A DNA stretch of 64,000 bases from Streptomyces xylophagus (GCF_000716435.1 NZ_JNWO01000001.1:186001-250000); one strand, 5' to 3'. Counted from the stretch's first letter, positions 16,526 to 27,971 are shown. Notes: generated by a model from the letters alone, not told the origin. Numbers and translations: made by a program.

Positions 16526-17804
16526 GGGCGTAGTTCTTCGCCTGCGGGCCGGTGGGGGCTTGTCGCGCAGTTCCCCGCGCCCCTGGGAGGCGCGCTTCGC
16601 GCGGCCTCCCGAGCTTTGCGATCTCGGCCGGTACCCGTAACAGCGCGCCGAAACTGTCTGCCGGCAGGAGTAGGTCGATGTGCGGGAGGGCTGCCGTCAT
16701 CGTCGTCGTGCGGGGGGCGAAACCGGGGGCCGCGGCCCGGGGGTTGAGCCAGATCACGGTGTGGGCGCGGCGTCGTAGCCTGGCCATGACTCTGGCCAGT
16801 TTGTCCGGCGGATCGCCGTCCCAGCCGTCCGAGGCGATCAGTACGACCGCGCCGCGCAGGGCGCCGCCGTGGTGCGAGGTGAGGAGTGTGCCCAGGCAGT
16901 GGGCGATGCGGGTGCCGCCGAACCGGTCGGTGACCCGCTCCGTCGCCTCGCCGAACGCCTCCTGCGCCGAGCGGCGCGCGAGCACCGTGGTGAGCCGGGT
17001 CAAGGACGTGGCGAATGCGAAGACCTCGGCATGCGTCGTCAGCGCGAGGGCCCGCATCAGATGCAGATACGCCACCGCCTGCGCCTGCATCGACCGGCTC
17101 ACGTCACACAGCACGACGACACGGCGCGGCCGGTCCACCGGTCCCGCCCGGACCAGCCGTACCGGCTCCCAGCCGGTGCGCCGGGCCCGGGCCACCGTCT
17201 CCCGCAGCGCCACCCGATGACCGCCCGCCCGCACGGAGTGGCGCCGCGTACGACGCACCGGCCACTCCCGCAGCCGCGCTTCGAGCCAGCGACCGAGCAA
17301 CTCGGCCTCCTCGGGGCTGAGTTCCCCGAACGGTGTGTCCACCGAGGCCGCCAGCTCGCTCGGCAGGCGCTCGGGCACGGTCAGGGCGCGGTCCGCACGG
17401 TGGTCGGCAGCGTCCACGGCGGGCGGCAGGGTCACCCACGGCAGACCGGCACCGCCGACAGGGGCCCCGGGAGGAGCACCGGCAGGAGTCCGGTCCCGTC
17501 CGTCGGCCCCCGCGCCGTGCCCGTTGCGGCGCGCGTTCGGGTCGAGAGCGAGCACGGACTGTCCGAAGACCGCGTCGAAGACCTGGTCGAAGCGGGCCAG
17601 TTCGGGATGGTCGCGTACTAGGGTGACGCGAGCCGTCCAGTACAGCGCCGTCCGTGTCCCGGGCGGGGCCGCGGCGAGCGCGTGCACGAAGTCCCGGGTG
17701 GCGGTCAGGCCCACCGGCACGCCGTGCTCCCTGAGCCGGGCGGCCAGCGCGGTGGCGAAGGCGGCCCGGTCGACGGCGGGCAGCAGCGGGCCAGTTGGTG
17801 TCAT
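16500..17804 (-). CDS. VWA-domain protein, CoxE-like
   Basis: A 434-aa protein of the VWA/CoxE group. The N-terminal helical region (about 1–180) includes a Pro/Gly-rich linker. The von Willebrand A domain (about 215–400) has the metal-ion MIDAS signature DVSRS (in VVLCDVSRSMQAQA). In CO dehydrogenase operons such proteins work with the MoxR-type ATPase (CoxD) to mature the molybdenum–copper active site. The ATG at 17804 overlaps the coxG stop by 4 nt (ATGA), so it is the last cistron of the cox operon. It ends overlapping the LysR gene from the other strand. Confidence 0.85.
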   Translation of the reverse strand: MTPTGPLLPAVDRAAFATALAARLREHGVPVGLTATRDFVHALAAAPPGTRTALYWTARVTLVRDHPELARFDQVFDAVFGQSVLALDPNARRNGHGAGADGRDRTPAGAPPGAPVGGAGLPWVTLPPAVDAADHRADRALTVPERLPSELAASVDTPFGELSPEEAELLGRWLEARLREWPVRRTRRHSVRAGGHRVALRETVARARRTGWEPVRLVRAGPVDRPRRVVVLCDVSRSMQAQAVAYLHLMRALALTTHAEVFAFATSLTRLTTVLARRSAQEAFGEATERVTDRFGGTRIAHCLGTLLTSHHGGALRGAVVLIASDGWDGDPPDKLARVMARLRRRAHTVIWLNPRAAAPGFAPRTTTMTAALPHIDLLLPADSFGALLRVPAEIAKLGRPREARLPGARGTARQAPTGPQAKNYALNSTTSHE

Positions 17805-18424
17805 CGGACCAGCAGATAGACCACCACTGCGATGACGACGGCCGCGACGACTGCGGGGATCAGCCGCTTGTACACCGACGCACCGGCCACCTGCATCAGG
17901 TCCAGCGGCGCAGTCGGCGCCGACTGCGCCACGGGTGCCGTCGGGACCGCCTGCGCTTCCGGTTCCGCCTCCGGTTCCTGCGTCGCCAGCAACTGCGTCT
18001 CCACGTTCGCCACGAACTGGGCGAACAGCTTCTCCGAGATCTCCTTGATCATGCCGCTGCCGAACTGGGCCAGCCTGCCGCTGATGTTGAGGTCGGTGCT
18101 GACCGTCACGACCGTGCCCGCGCCCTCGCCGCGCAGCCGGGCGTCGACCGTCGCGGACGCGTTGCCGCCCCCGCGCATGTCCTTGCCGGCCGCGCTGATC
18201 ACGGCGTGGTGGGCGGCCTCGTCCCGTTCCACGAAGCGTGCGGTGCCCGCGAACTGGCTGACCATGGGCCCGACTTTGACTTTGACCTTTCCCCGGTGGA
18301 CTTCGCCGTCGACGCCGGTGAGTTCGGCGCCGGGCATGCACGGGGCGAGGGCCTCCAGATCGGTGAGCGCCTGCCACGCCCGGTCGACCGGCACGCCGAC
18401 GCTGAACTCGTTGTCGATCTTCAT
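17801..18424 (-). CDS. coxG: CO dehydrogenase subunit G (CoxG-like)
   Basis: A 207-aa SRPBCC/CoxG-family protein. Residues 1–150 form the START-like domain (MKIDNEFSVGVPVDRAW..., CMPGAELTGV). A Pro/Ala-rich linker leads to one C-terminal hydrophobic helix (about 187–206, AVVAAVVIAVVVYLLV), a likely membrane anchor. In CO-oxidising bacteria CoxG is needed to attach CO dehydrogenase to the cytoplasmic membrane, where electrons enter the respiratory chain. It lies between the MoxR ATPase and the VWA gene with ATGA overlaps on both sides. Confidence 0.9.
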   Translation of the reverse strand: MKIDNEFSVGVPVDRAWQALTDLEALAPCMPGAELTGVDGEVHRGKVKVKVGPMVSQFAGTARFVERDEAAHHAVISAAGKDMRGGGNASATVDARLRGEGAGTVVTVSTDLNISGRLAQFGSGMIKEISEKLFAQFVANVETQLLATQEPEAEPEAQAVPTAPVAQSAPTAPLDLMQVAGASVYKRLIPAVVAAVVIAVVVYLLVR

Positions 18425-19314
18425 GGTCTCCTCGCTTCTTCGGGATAGCCGAGTGCGTCGAGGGCCCCGACCACGGCTGTGCGGTCGTCGGGGCTCTTGG
18501 CGACCGTGCTGAGCGTGCGGACGATGTCGTCGCGGGCCAGCCGTGCGACCCGCAGGGCCGCGAGGGCGGAGACCCAGTCGATCGCCTCCGCCATGCCTGG
18601 TGGCTTGTCGAGGTCCAACTCCCGTACCCGGCCGATGAATTGGGTCGTCGACGCGATCAGCGGCTCGTTCGCGGCCGGTACCGTGCGGCGCAGGATCTCC
18701 GCCGTGCGTTCGGGCGTGGGGAAGTCGATCCAGTGGTAGAGGCAGCGCCGGCGCAGCGCGTCGTGGAGCTCCCGGCTGCGGTTCGAGGTCAGCACCACGA
18801 CGGGCGGCCGTATGGCGGTGAAGGTGCCCAACTCCGGGATGCTGATGGACCGTTCGCCCAGGAACTCGAAGAGCAGCGCCTCGAACTCGTCGTCGGCCCG
18901 GTCGATCTCGTCGATCAACAGCACGGGCGGCTGCGGACCTTGATGGCGTACCGCCCGCAAGAGGGGCCGGTCGAGCAGGAAGTCCTCGGTGAACAGGTCG
19001 GCGTCGGACAGCTCCCGCCCGTGCGCCTCGGTGAGCCGGACGGCGAGCAGTTGGCGCTGGTAGTTCCACTCGTACAGCGCCTCGCCCGCCGTCAGCCCCT
19101 CGTAGCACTGCAGCCGGATCAACGAGGTGTCCAGTGCCTTGGCGAGGGCCTTCGCGGCACTCGTCTTGCCCACGCCGGGCTCGCCCTCCAACAGCAGCGG
19201 CCGGTCGAGCAGGGTGGCGAGGAGGAGGGCGGTCGCCGTGCCGTCGTCGACGAAGTGGCCGGCCTCGTCGAGCCGCCGCCGTACGTCATCGGCGTCCGTG
19301 AACAGTCCGCTCAC
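18421..19314 (-). CDS. MoxR-family AAA+ ATPase, CoxD-like
   Basis: A 297-aa MoxR-type AAA+ ATPase with Walker A GEPGVGKTS (about 40–48), Walker B VLLIDEIDRADDEFE (about 110–125) and sensor 1 VVLTSNRSRELHDALRRR. CoxD, its counterpart in the best-studied CO dehydrogenase operon, helps sulfurate and copper-load the Mo centre together with the VWA protein CoxE, encoded here two cistrons later. The GTG at 19314 overlaps the preceding stop (GTGA), and its own stop overlaps the coxG start (ATGA). Confidence 0.9.
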   Translation of the reverse strand: MSGLFTDADDVRRRLDEAGHFVDDGTATALLLATLLDRPLLLEGEPGVGKTSAAKALAKALDTSLIRLQCYEGLTAGEALYEWNYQRQLLAVRLTEAHGRELSDADLFTEDFLLDRPLLRAVRHQGPQPPVLLIDEIDRADDEFEALLFEFLGERSISIPELGTFTAIRPPVVVLTSNRSRELHDALRRRCLYHWIDFPTPERTAEILRRTVPAANEPLIASTTQFIGRVRELDLDKPPGMAEAIDWVSALAALRVARLARDDIVRTLSTVAKSPDDRTAVVGALDALGYPEEARRP

Positions 19315-20192
19315 CCGGTGGCCCGCCCACCCGCGGACCAGTGGTCCCGGCAGCCCGTCCCGCAGAACCAGAACTCGCCCTCCCCAGTGGCGAGATGGGG
19401 TGTGTCGGCGCGCACGGTGACGGTCATCCCGCACACCGGGTCCACGGCCTGAGAAGGGCGCTCGGGCACGGGTGCCTTCGACGTGTGTACGACCCGCACC
19501 ACGTCCGCGAGGATCGACAGCGCGATCTCGGCCGGCGTACGGGCGCCGATGTCCAGCCCGGCCGGAGCCTGCACACGGGCCCGTTCCGCGTCGGTCAGGC
19601 CGAGTTCGTCGAGGAGGGCGGCGGCGCGGCGATGACTGGCGACCAGCGCGATGTGCCCGACGCCCGCGTCGAGGGCGGCGCGCAGGGACTCCGCGTCGCC
19701 GTGACCCTGCCCGGCCACGATCACGGCGGCGGTGTGCTCGCTGGGCGGTCCTTCGGGCAGCGAGCGGGCCGTGGCGTAGCCGAGCAGGCCGGCGAACGCG
19801 ACGCAGGCCTCCGCGACGGGCGTGGTCCCGACGATCTCGATCAGCGGCGGCGGCAGCACCGGCTCCAGGAAGATCTCCAACGCCCCGCCGGACAGGCAGG
19901 GGTTGACCACGACCCGCGCCCCGGGTGTCTCCGGGAACTCGGCGTCCCCCTGCGGCAGGACGCGCAGCAGCAGCGGTCCGCCGTCGTGCAGGGCGCCCAG
20001 CGCGGCCGTACGCACCGACCCCTCGGCGCACTGGCCGCCGACGAAGCCGTCGATGGTGCCGTCGCCGTGCACGATGGCCTCGTCGCCGGGGTGTGCCGAG
20101 GCGGGCGCCTGGGCGCGGACCACGCGTGCGTGGACGAACGGCACGCGCCGCTCGGTGAGTTCGAGCGCGCGGGCACTCAACTTGCCGGTCAT
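19311..20192 (-). CDS. XdhC/CoxI-family maturation protein with YHS domain
   Basis: A 293-aa protein of the XdhC/CoxF-I family, which handles the molybdenum cofactor of hydroxylases such as CO dehydrogenase. The N-terminal XdhC domain (about 10–105) includes DGTIDGFVGGQCAEGSVR. A Rossmann-like XdhC_C domain (about 115–230) is followed by a YHS metal-binding domain at the C-terminus (about 245–285: VDPVCGMTV ... FWFCGTGCRDHW). The ATG at 20192 has GAAGG 8 nt upstream; GTG codons at 20195 and 20201 are alternatives. The YHS tail could bind copper or another metal for the active site; this is inference. Confidence 0.85.
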   Translation of the reverse strand: MTGKLSARALELTERRVPFVHARVVRAQAPASAHPGDEAIVHGDGTIDGFVGGQCAEGSVRTAALGALHDGGPLLLRVLPQGDAEFPETPGARVVVNPCLSGGALEIFLEPVLPPPLIEIVGTTPVAEACVAFAGLLGYATARSLPEGPPSEHTAAVIVAGQGHGDAESLRAALDAGVGHIALVASHRRAAALLDELGLTDAERARVQAPAGLDIGARTPAEIALSILADVVRVVHTSKAPVPERPSQAVDPVCGMTVTVRADTPHLATGEGEFWFCGTGCRDHWSAGGRATG

Positions 20193-20203
20193 CACAGCCA
20201 CCT

Positions 20204-22596
<2,393 letters not shown>

Positions 22597-22600
<4 letters not shown>

Positions 22601-23112
22601 GACGCGCTCCCCGAAGTGGCCTGGGTTTCCAGGGACGTTCGGGTCCCGGCCTCCTCCGCCGCCGCCCACCGGACGGAGCGGACGATGGTCGCGTAGCCGG
22701 TGCAGCGGCAGATCTGCCCGGAGATCGCCTCCCGGATCTCCGTGTCGGAGGGGTCGGGGTTGCGGTCCAGCAGCGCACGCGCGGTCATCATCATGCCGGG
22801 TGTGCAGAAGCCGCACTGCAGACCGTGGCACTCGACGAATCCGCGCTGTACCGGGTCGAGTTCACCGTTCTGTTCGAGTCCCTCGACCGTGCGTACCTCG
22901 TGCCCGCCCGCCATCGCGGCAAGGACCGTGCAGGACTTGACCGGTTCGCCGTCCAACCACACCACGCACGTACCGCAGTTGCTGGTGTCGCATCCCCAGT
23001 GGGTGCCGGTGAGCCGGAGGTGGTCGCGCAGGAAGTGGACCAGCAGCAGCCGCCCCTCTATCTCCCGGGTGACCTCTTCGCCGTTGACCGTCATGCTGAC
23101 CTGCACGATCAC
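22597..23112 (-). CDS. coxS: CO dehydrogenase small [2Fe-2S] subunit
   Basis: A 171-aa iron–sulfur subunit carrying two [2Fe-2S] clusters. The N-terminal plant-ferredoxin-type site is GCDTSNCGTC ... CTV (about 40–65). The C-terminal helical site is CGFCTPGMM ... CRCTGY (about 100–142). It relays electrons from the Mo–Cu site of CoxL to the FAD of CoxM. The start is the GTG at 23112, overlapping the coxM stop as GTGA; the ATG six codons on (23094) is possible but would lose that coupling. The Ala/Ser-rich tail after residue 150 is not conserved. Confidence 0.95.
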
Positions 23113-23990
23113 ACCTCCTGTCCGTCGATGCGGGCCACGGCCCGGCGCAGCACGCGCACGGTCAACTCCCGTGCCAGATGGCGCTTGTACTCGGCGCTGC
23201 CGCGCCGGTCGGTCACGGGGGAGCAGGCCTCGGCGGCGATGTCCCCGGCCCGTCCGTACAGTTCCTCGGTCGGGTGCCGGCCGCGCAGGGCGTCGGCGAT
23301 GCCGGGGATGCCCGCGGTGTTCGGGCCCACGGCGGCGAGTCCCACCCGGGCGTCGGCGATCAGTCCGTCGCCGTCCAGCCAGACCGCGGCACCGGCAGAC
23401 ACCACCGCCCAGTCACCGGCCCGCCGTTCGACCTTCTCGTACGCGCTGGACCCGTTCGGGCGGACCGGGATGCGGACCTCGGTGAGGATCTCCGCGTCGC
23501 CCACGGCGGTCTCGTACGGTCCGCGGTGGAAGTCCTCCATGGACACCACCCGTTCGCCGTCCATGCCCTGGATCACGCAGCTCGCGTCGAGCGTCGTGCA
23601 CACCGCGGAGAGATCCTCGGACGGGTCGGCCTGGCAGAGGGAGCCGCCGAGCGTGCCCCGGTTGCGCACCACCGGGTCGGCGATGACGCGCTCGGCGTCG
23701 CGGAACACCGGGAAGGCGGCGGCGAGTTCGTCGGACTCCAGGAGCTCGCGGTGGCGGGTCATCGCGCCGATGCGGATCAGCCCGGGTTCGACGCGGACGT
23801 AACCCAGTTCGTCGTGCAGGTCGTTGATGTCGATCAGGTACTCGAAGTTGGCCAGCCGCAACTTCATCATCGGGATCAGACTGTGCCCGCCGGCCACCAG
23901 CCGTGCCGTGTCGCCCAGCCGGTCGAGCAGCGCGACCGCCTCGCTCACGCTGCCGACCCGCTGGTACTCGAACGGAGCGGGAACCTGCAT
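23109..23990 (-). CDS. coxM: CO dehydrogenase medium FAD subunit
   Basis: A 293-aa FAD-binding subunit of the molybdenum hydroxylase type. Both flavin motifs are visible: AGGHSLIPMMKLRLA (about 32–46) and TLGGSLCQADP (about 112–122). Length and motifs match CoxM, which takes electrons from CoxS and reduces the quinone pool. First gene of a seven-gene leftward operon, coxM–coxS–coxL–xdhC/YHS–moxR–coxG–VWA, with 4-nt overlaps at all but one junction. The 110-bp region upstream (23991–24100) should hold the promoter; I found no clear operator in it. Confidence 0.93.
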   Translation of the reverse strand: MQVPAPFEYQRVGSVSEAVALLDRLGDTARLVAGGHSLIPMMKLRLANFEYLIDINDLHDELGYVRVEPGLIRIGAMTRHRELLESDELAAAFPVFRDAERVIADPVVRNRGTLGGSLCQADPSEDLSAVCTTLDASCVIQGMDGERVVSMEDFHRGPYETAVGDAEILTEVRIPVRPNGSSAYEKVERRAGDWAVVSAGAAVWLDGDGLIADARVGLAAVGPNTAGIPGIADALRGRHPTEELYGRAGDIAAEACSPVTDRRGSAEYKRHLARELTVRVLRRAVARIDGQEV

Positions 23991-24100
23991 ACCGCAATCC
24001 CCCTGTCTCGCACGGCAGTCGGCCGGTCGGCCGGGTGCCGCGTCCGGGCCTCATTGGGCGCCCGGCGGACAGGGGTGTCAACGGCTGGTTAACCGTTCAC

Positions 24101-25096
24101 TTAAGTTGCTCGCCCCGGGGAGGCCGGCAGGTCGTCCAGGAAGTCCGCCGAGGGGACGAAGAAGAGGCTTCCGGTGACGGCCGTGGAGAAGTCCAGGATG
24201 CGGTCGTGGGACGCGGAGTCGGTGCCAAGGAACATGTTGCGCAGCATCTGTTCGGTGACCGAGGGCGTACGGGCGTACCCGATGAAGTAGGTGCCGAACT
24301 CGCCCTGTCCCGCGCTGCCGAACGGCATGTTGTCGCGCAGGATCTTCCGCTCGGTGCCGTCGGGGCCGGTGATGACGTTGAGCGCGATGTGCGAGTCGGC
24401 CGGTTTGACGTCGTCGTCCATCTCCATGTTGGTCAACTTCGTGCGCCCGATGGCCCGTTCCTGCTGTTCCACGGGGAGCGCGTTCCAGGCGGCCATGTCG
24501 TGCACGTACTTCTGCACGATCACGTAGCTGCCGCCCGCGAACTCAGGGTCCTCGCCGCCGACCACCACCGCCTGGCGGGCCACCTCCCCGACGGGGTTCT
24601 CCGTGCCGTCGACGAAGCCCAGCAGATCGCGTACGTCGAAGTACTGGAACCCGGACACCTCGTCGCGCACCACGACCGCGCCGCCCAGCCGGCCCATGAT
24701 CTCGGTGGCCAACTCGAAGCAGAGGTCGGCCCGTACGGCCTTGATGTGGAACAGCAGGTCGCCCGGGGTGGAGACGGCCGTGTGGCGGTCGCCGGCGAGT
24801 TCGCGGAACGGATGCAGCTCGGCGGGACGCGGGCCCTCGAACAGCCGGTCCCACACCTCCGATCCGACACCGGTCACACAGCTGAGCCGCCCGTCCGGCG
24901 CGCGGAACCCGATGGATCGGATCAACCCGCCCAGATCTTCGAGGAGTTGGCGTGTCTTCTCCTCGCCGCCCGGCTCCACGGTGACGACGAGGAAGGTCGC
25001 GCTGGGCGTCAGCGTCTCCAGCACCGCCTGCGTCGTGGGGGCGCTCTCGCCGCCGCTGGTGCCGTCCAGATGCTCGACCGAGCCGTCAACTGTCAT
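24101..25096 (-). CDS. DyP-type heme peroxidase (class B-like)
   Basis: A 331-aa dye-decolourising peroxidase. The distal-side signature is GFVDGTENP (near residue 161), and conserved stretches typical of class B enzymes follow: SYVIVQKYVHDMAAWNALP, IGRTKLTNMEMDD, the proximal-His region DSHIALNVI, and EFGTYFIGYARTP. No signal peptide, so it is cytosolic unless packaged. I prefer the ATG at 25096 over the one at 25105 because GGAGG lies 10 nt from it but only 1 nt from the other. Class B members oxidise phenolics and Mn(II) and are often encapsulin cargo; no encapsulin gene is nearby. Confidence 0.9.
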   Translation of the reverse strand: MTVDGSVEHLDGTSGGESAPTTQAVLETLTPSATFLVVTVEPGGEEKTRQLLEDLGGLIRSIGFRAPDGRLSCVTGVGSEVWDRLFEGPRPAELHPFRELAGDRHTAVSTPGDLLFHIKAVRADLCFELATEIMGRLGGAVVVRDEVSGFQYFDVRDLLGFVDGTENPVGEVARQAVVVGGEDPEFAGGSYVIVQKYVHDMAAWNALPVEQQERAIGRTKLTNMEMDDDVKPADSHIALNVITGPDGTERKILRDNMPFGSAGQGEFGTYFIGYARTPSVTEQMLRNMFLGTDSASHDRILDFSTAVTGSLFFVPSADFLDDLPASPGRAT

Positions 25097-25157
25097 GTAC
25101 GTCATGCCTCCGCGGTGTCCTGGGAGGTGCCGGCCATGACGGCCGGCACCTTGCGAC

Positions 25158-26201
25158 TCAGCCGAGTTTCCCAGTCCGCGCGTCCTGCCACAGGTCGACG
25201 CCGCCGTCGACGGCGTACGAGTCGATCTCGGTCAGCTCCTCGTCGCTGAAGGCGAGGTTGTCCAGCGCCGCCACGTTCTGTTCGAGCTGCTCCGTGCGGG
25301 ACGCGCCGATGACGAGCGAGGTGACCCGCTCGTCGCGCAGCGCCCAGGCGAGCGCCATCTGCGCCAGGGTCTGCCCGCGCTTGGCCGCCATGTCGTTCAG
25401 CGCGCGCAGCCGGCGCACCATGTCCTCCGTCAGCCAGCCCGCGTCGAACGACGTGCCCTGCGCGGCCCGCGACCCCTCCGGAATCCCGTCCAGGTACCGC
25501 CCGGTCAGCAGCCCCTGCGACAGTGCCGTGAATCCGATGACCCCGAAGCCCTCGTCCTGCGCGGCGTCCAGGAGGCCGTCGTTCTCGATCCAGCGGTTGA
25601 GCATGTTGTACGACGGCTGATGGATGAGCAGCGGCGTGCCCAGCTCACGCAGGATCGCGGCGGCCTCACGGGAGCGCTCGGCGTCGTAGGAGGAGATGCC
25701 GACGTAGAGGGCCTTGCCCTGGCGGACGGCGGTGTCCAGTGCGCCCATCGTCTCTTCGAGCGGGGTGCCCGCGTCGAGACGGTGGGAGTAGAAGATGTCC
25801 ACGTAGTCGAGGCCGGTGCGCTTCAGCGACTGGTCGAGCGAGGCCAGGACGTACTTGCGGGAGCCGCCGCCCTGGCCGTAGGGGCCGGGCCACATGTCCC
25901 AGCCGGCCTTGGTGGAGACGACCAGCTCGTCCCGGTACGGCGCGAGGTCCTGCTTGAGCAGCCGGCCGAAGTTGATCTCGGCGGCGCCGTAGGGCGGGCC
26001 GTAGTTGTTCGCCAGGTCGTGGTGGGTGATGCCGAGGTCGAAGGCGCGCAGCGCGATCTCGCGCTGTGTCTCGAACGGGCGGTCGTCACCGAAGTTGTGC
26101 CAGTAGCCCAGGGACAGCAGGGGCAGGTCGAGCCCCGAGCGGCCGGTGCGGCGGTAGCGCATGGTGCCGTTGTAGCGCTCAGGATCTGCGACGTGGTTCA
26201 T
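25158..26201 (-). CDS. Aldo/keto reductase, YghZ-like
   Basis: A 347-aa aldo/keto reductase of the subgroup including E. coli YghZ, an L-glyceraldehyde-3-phosphate reductase that also detoxifies methylglyoxal. The first strands match it (LPLLSLGYWHNFGDD), as does the catalytic region (DLGITHHDLANNYGPPYG with Asp and Tyr; VVSTKAGWDMWPGPYGQGG with Lys; IFYSHRLD with His). The ATG at 26201 is preceded by GGAG at 9 nt. It is separate from the P450 gene, which reads the other way across a 229-bp region. Confidence 0.88.
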   Translation of the reverse strand: MNHVADPERYNGTMRYRRTGRSGLDLPLLSLGYWHNFGDDRPFETQREIALRAFDLGITHHDLANNYGPPYGAAEINFGRLLKQDLAPYRDELVVSTKAGWDMWPGPYGQGGGSRKYVLASLDQSLKRTGLDYVDIFYSHRLDAGTPLEETMGALDTAVRQGKALYVGISSYDAERSREAAAILRELGTPLLIHQPSYNMLNRWIENDGLLDAAQDEGFGVIGFTALSQGLLTGRYLDGIPEGSRAAQGTSFDAGWLTEDMVRRLRALNDMAAKRGQTLAQMALAWALRDERVTSLVIGASRTEQLEQNVAALDNLAFSDEELTEIDSYAVDGGVDLWQDARTGKLG

Positions 26202-26353
26202 CGGGGGGTCTCCGCGAGGTGCATTCGGGGGTGGTGCCGTCGGGGTGATCGACGTGCCTACTGTGCCTCCGTGCGCGGGGCGAGTCCAACAGTTCCTCCT
26301 CATGGGATTCAGCAGTGTCGTCGTTGAATCAGGGAGTGTGACGGAAGGATCAT

Positions 26354-26373
26354 TTCCGGATTGCATTCCGGAA
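26354..26373. promoter_or_regulatory. Perfect inverted repeat upstream of P450
   Basis: TTCCGGA (26354–26360) and its exact complement TCCGGAA (26367–26373) are separated by TTGCAT, giving a 20-bp operator-like dyad. It lies 58 nt before the P450 start and 153 nt from the aldo/keto reductase start. No regulator gene is adjacent. Confidence 0.5.
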
Positions 26374-26430
26374 GCTGATCTTGGGCAGTCATGCGGGCGT
26401 TTGTGGTTGCCTCCCCCAAGAGGAGATCCG

Positions 26431-27834
26431 TTGAGCGCTCCCATGACCTCATCCACCGGCGTCCGTGCCCCGTCCGCTCCCGGTGCCCTGCCCCTGATCG
26501 GACACGGGCACCGGCTGGCCCGCGACCCGCTGCCCTTCATCACCTCGCTGCGCGAGCACGGCAGTGTCGTTCGCATACGCATCGGCCCCACCCCGGCCTA
26601 TGTGGTCACCGACCCCGCCCTGACCCGGCGGGTCCTGGTGACCGACGCCGCGGACTTCACCAAGGGCGGAAAGATCATCGACGCGCTCCGGGTCTTCTTC
26701 GGCGACGGGCTGGCCACCGTCGCCGACGGGGACACGCATCTGCGCAACCGGCGTCTGATGCAGCCGATGTTCAACAAGGCGCACATCGCCGAACGCGGCG
26801 ACGCCATGATCGAACAGGTGCGGGAGATCGTCGGTGCCTGGCCCGGGGCGCAACCGCGTGAGGTGTACGCGGACATGAACGCGATCACCCTGGCCGCCTT
26901 CCTGGTCGCCCTCTTCGGCGCCGATCTGCCCGGACATCTGGCGGGCGAGTTCACCGCACTCATGCCGGCCATCATGGAAGGAACGATCCGGCAGACCATC
27001 CTCCCGGCCTGGGTGACCCGCCTCCCGCTGCCCATGAACCGCGCCCACGCCGAGCGCGTCGCCCGGCTGCGCACGCTGATCGACCAGGCCATCGACCACC
27101 ACGGCGCCGCACGCGCGACCTCCGCCGAGACGACGGGCTGCCCGCACGCGGACACCGCCCGGAGCGAGGAGAAGCCCGGCCTGTTCGCGACCCTGCTGGC
27201 CGCGGAGGAGTCGCTGGGCCGGCAGCAGCTCCAGGACGAGGCCATCACCCTGCTGACCGGAGCGATCGAGACCACCGGCACCACCCTGGCCTGGACCCTG
27301 TACGAGATCACACGCAACCCTGGCATCGAGCGACGGCTGCGCGAGGAACTGGAGTCGGTGTGCGGCGACCGACCCCTGCGCTACGACGACCTCGACCAAC
27401 TCCCTTACTCCCGCCGGGTGTTGCAGGAAGCCATCCGAAAATACGGGCCGGCCTGGATGGTGACCAGGACCGCCGCCCGTGACGTCGACCTGGGTGGCCA
27501 CCGCATCCCCCGGGGCGCGGACGTGGTCTGGAGCCCCTATCTGCACCAGCACGACCCGGACCATTTCCCCGACCCCGACACCTTCGACCCGGACCGCTGG
27601 ACACCCGGGCGCACCCCGGACACCCGAGGCTCCTTCCTCGCCTTCGGCGACGGCCGCCGCAAGTGCATCGGCGAGAACTTCGCCTGGGCCGAACTCCAGA
27701 TCATCCTCGCGACCGTCCTGCAGACCTGGCCCCGCTTCGCACTGACCTCACGTCCGCCACGCGCCCAGGCCGTCGTCACCGTCAAGCCCGACACGATGAC
27801 CATGACGTTCCTGCCGCCGACCGCCCGGGCATAG
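26431..27834 (+). CDS. Cytochrome P450
   Basis: A 467-aa cytochrome P450 with all core motifs: I-helix LTGAIETTGTT (about 275), K-helix ExxR in LQEAIRKYGP (about 333), and heme loop FGDGRRKCIG with the thiolate ligand Cys412. The overall pattern (ALPLIGHGHRLARDPLPF...) resembles actinobacterial CYP183-like sesquiterpene hydroxylases. I start it at the TTG at 26431, 5 nt after AGGAG; the ATG at 26443 is 17 nt from that site. No ferredoxin adjoins it, but a ferredoxin and reductase are encoded at 40985–42320. No terpene synthase is visible. A stem-loop follows it. Confidence 0.92.
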   Translation: MSAPMTSSTGVRAPSAPGALPLIGHGHRLARDPLPFITSLREHGSVVRIRIGPTPAYVVTDPALTRRVLVTDAADFTKGGKIIDALRVFFGDGLATVADGDTHLRNRRLMQPMFNKAHIAERGDAMIEQVREIVGAWPGAQPREVYADMNAITLAAFLVALFGADLPGHLAGEFTALMPAIMEGTIRQTILPAWVTRLPLPMNRAHAERVARLRTLIDQAIDHHGAARATSAETTGCPHADTARSEEKPGLFATLLAAEESLGRQQLQDEAITLLTGAIETTGTTLAWTLYEITRNPGIERRLREELESVCGDRPLRYDDLDQLPYSRRVLQEAIRKYGPAWMVTRTAARDVDLGGHRIPRGADVVWSPYLHQHDPDHFPDPDTFDPDRWTPGRTPDTRGSFLAFGDGRRKCIGENFAWAELQIILATVLQTWPRFALTSRPPRAQAVVTVKPDTMTMTFLPPTARA

Positions 27835-27844
27835 CCACAACCGG

Positions 27845-27887
27845 GATGCGGGTGCCCGTGCCCTTCCGGGGCGCGGACACCCGCATC
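27845..27887 (+). terminator. Stem-loop terminator after P450
   Basis: Perfect 10-bp arms GATGCGGGTG (27845–27854) and CACCCGCATC (27878–27887) enclose a GC-rich 23-nt loop that can itself fold. The stem begins 10 nt after the P450 stop codon. Confidence 0.65.
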
Positions 27888-27916
27888 GGCTTCCGGCCGT
27901 ACCGCGCGGACGGATC

Positions 27917-27945
27917 GCTCAACGGACCGCTGACGTTTGGCGGCG
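27917..27945 (+). promoter_or_regulatory. Shared catabolic promoter element, copy 1
   Basis: GCTCAACGGACCGCTGACGT followed by TTGGCGGCG, 26 nt before the LLM-oxidoreductase start. It matches copy 4 at 56409–56437 at 20 of 29 ungapped positions. The other copies lie upstream of the ferredoxin reductase and the Rieske oxygenase. Confidence 0.6.
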
Positions 27946-27971
27946 TCTCACCCGTCCTTAGGGTCGTCGCC

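Noticed and set aside
24101..25096. DyP peroxidase as encapsulin cargo
   Set aside because: No encapsulin gene is next to it and no clear cargo-targeting tail can be recognised by eye.
26431..27834. P450 as part of a terpenoid cluster
   Set aside because: The sequence resembles sesquiterpene hydroxylases, but no terpene synthase or prenyltransferase gene is nearby.
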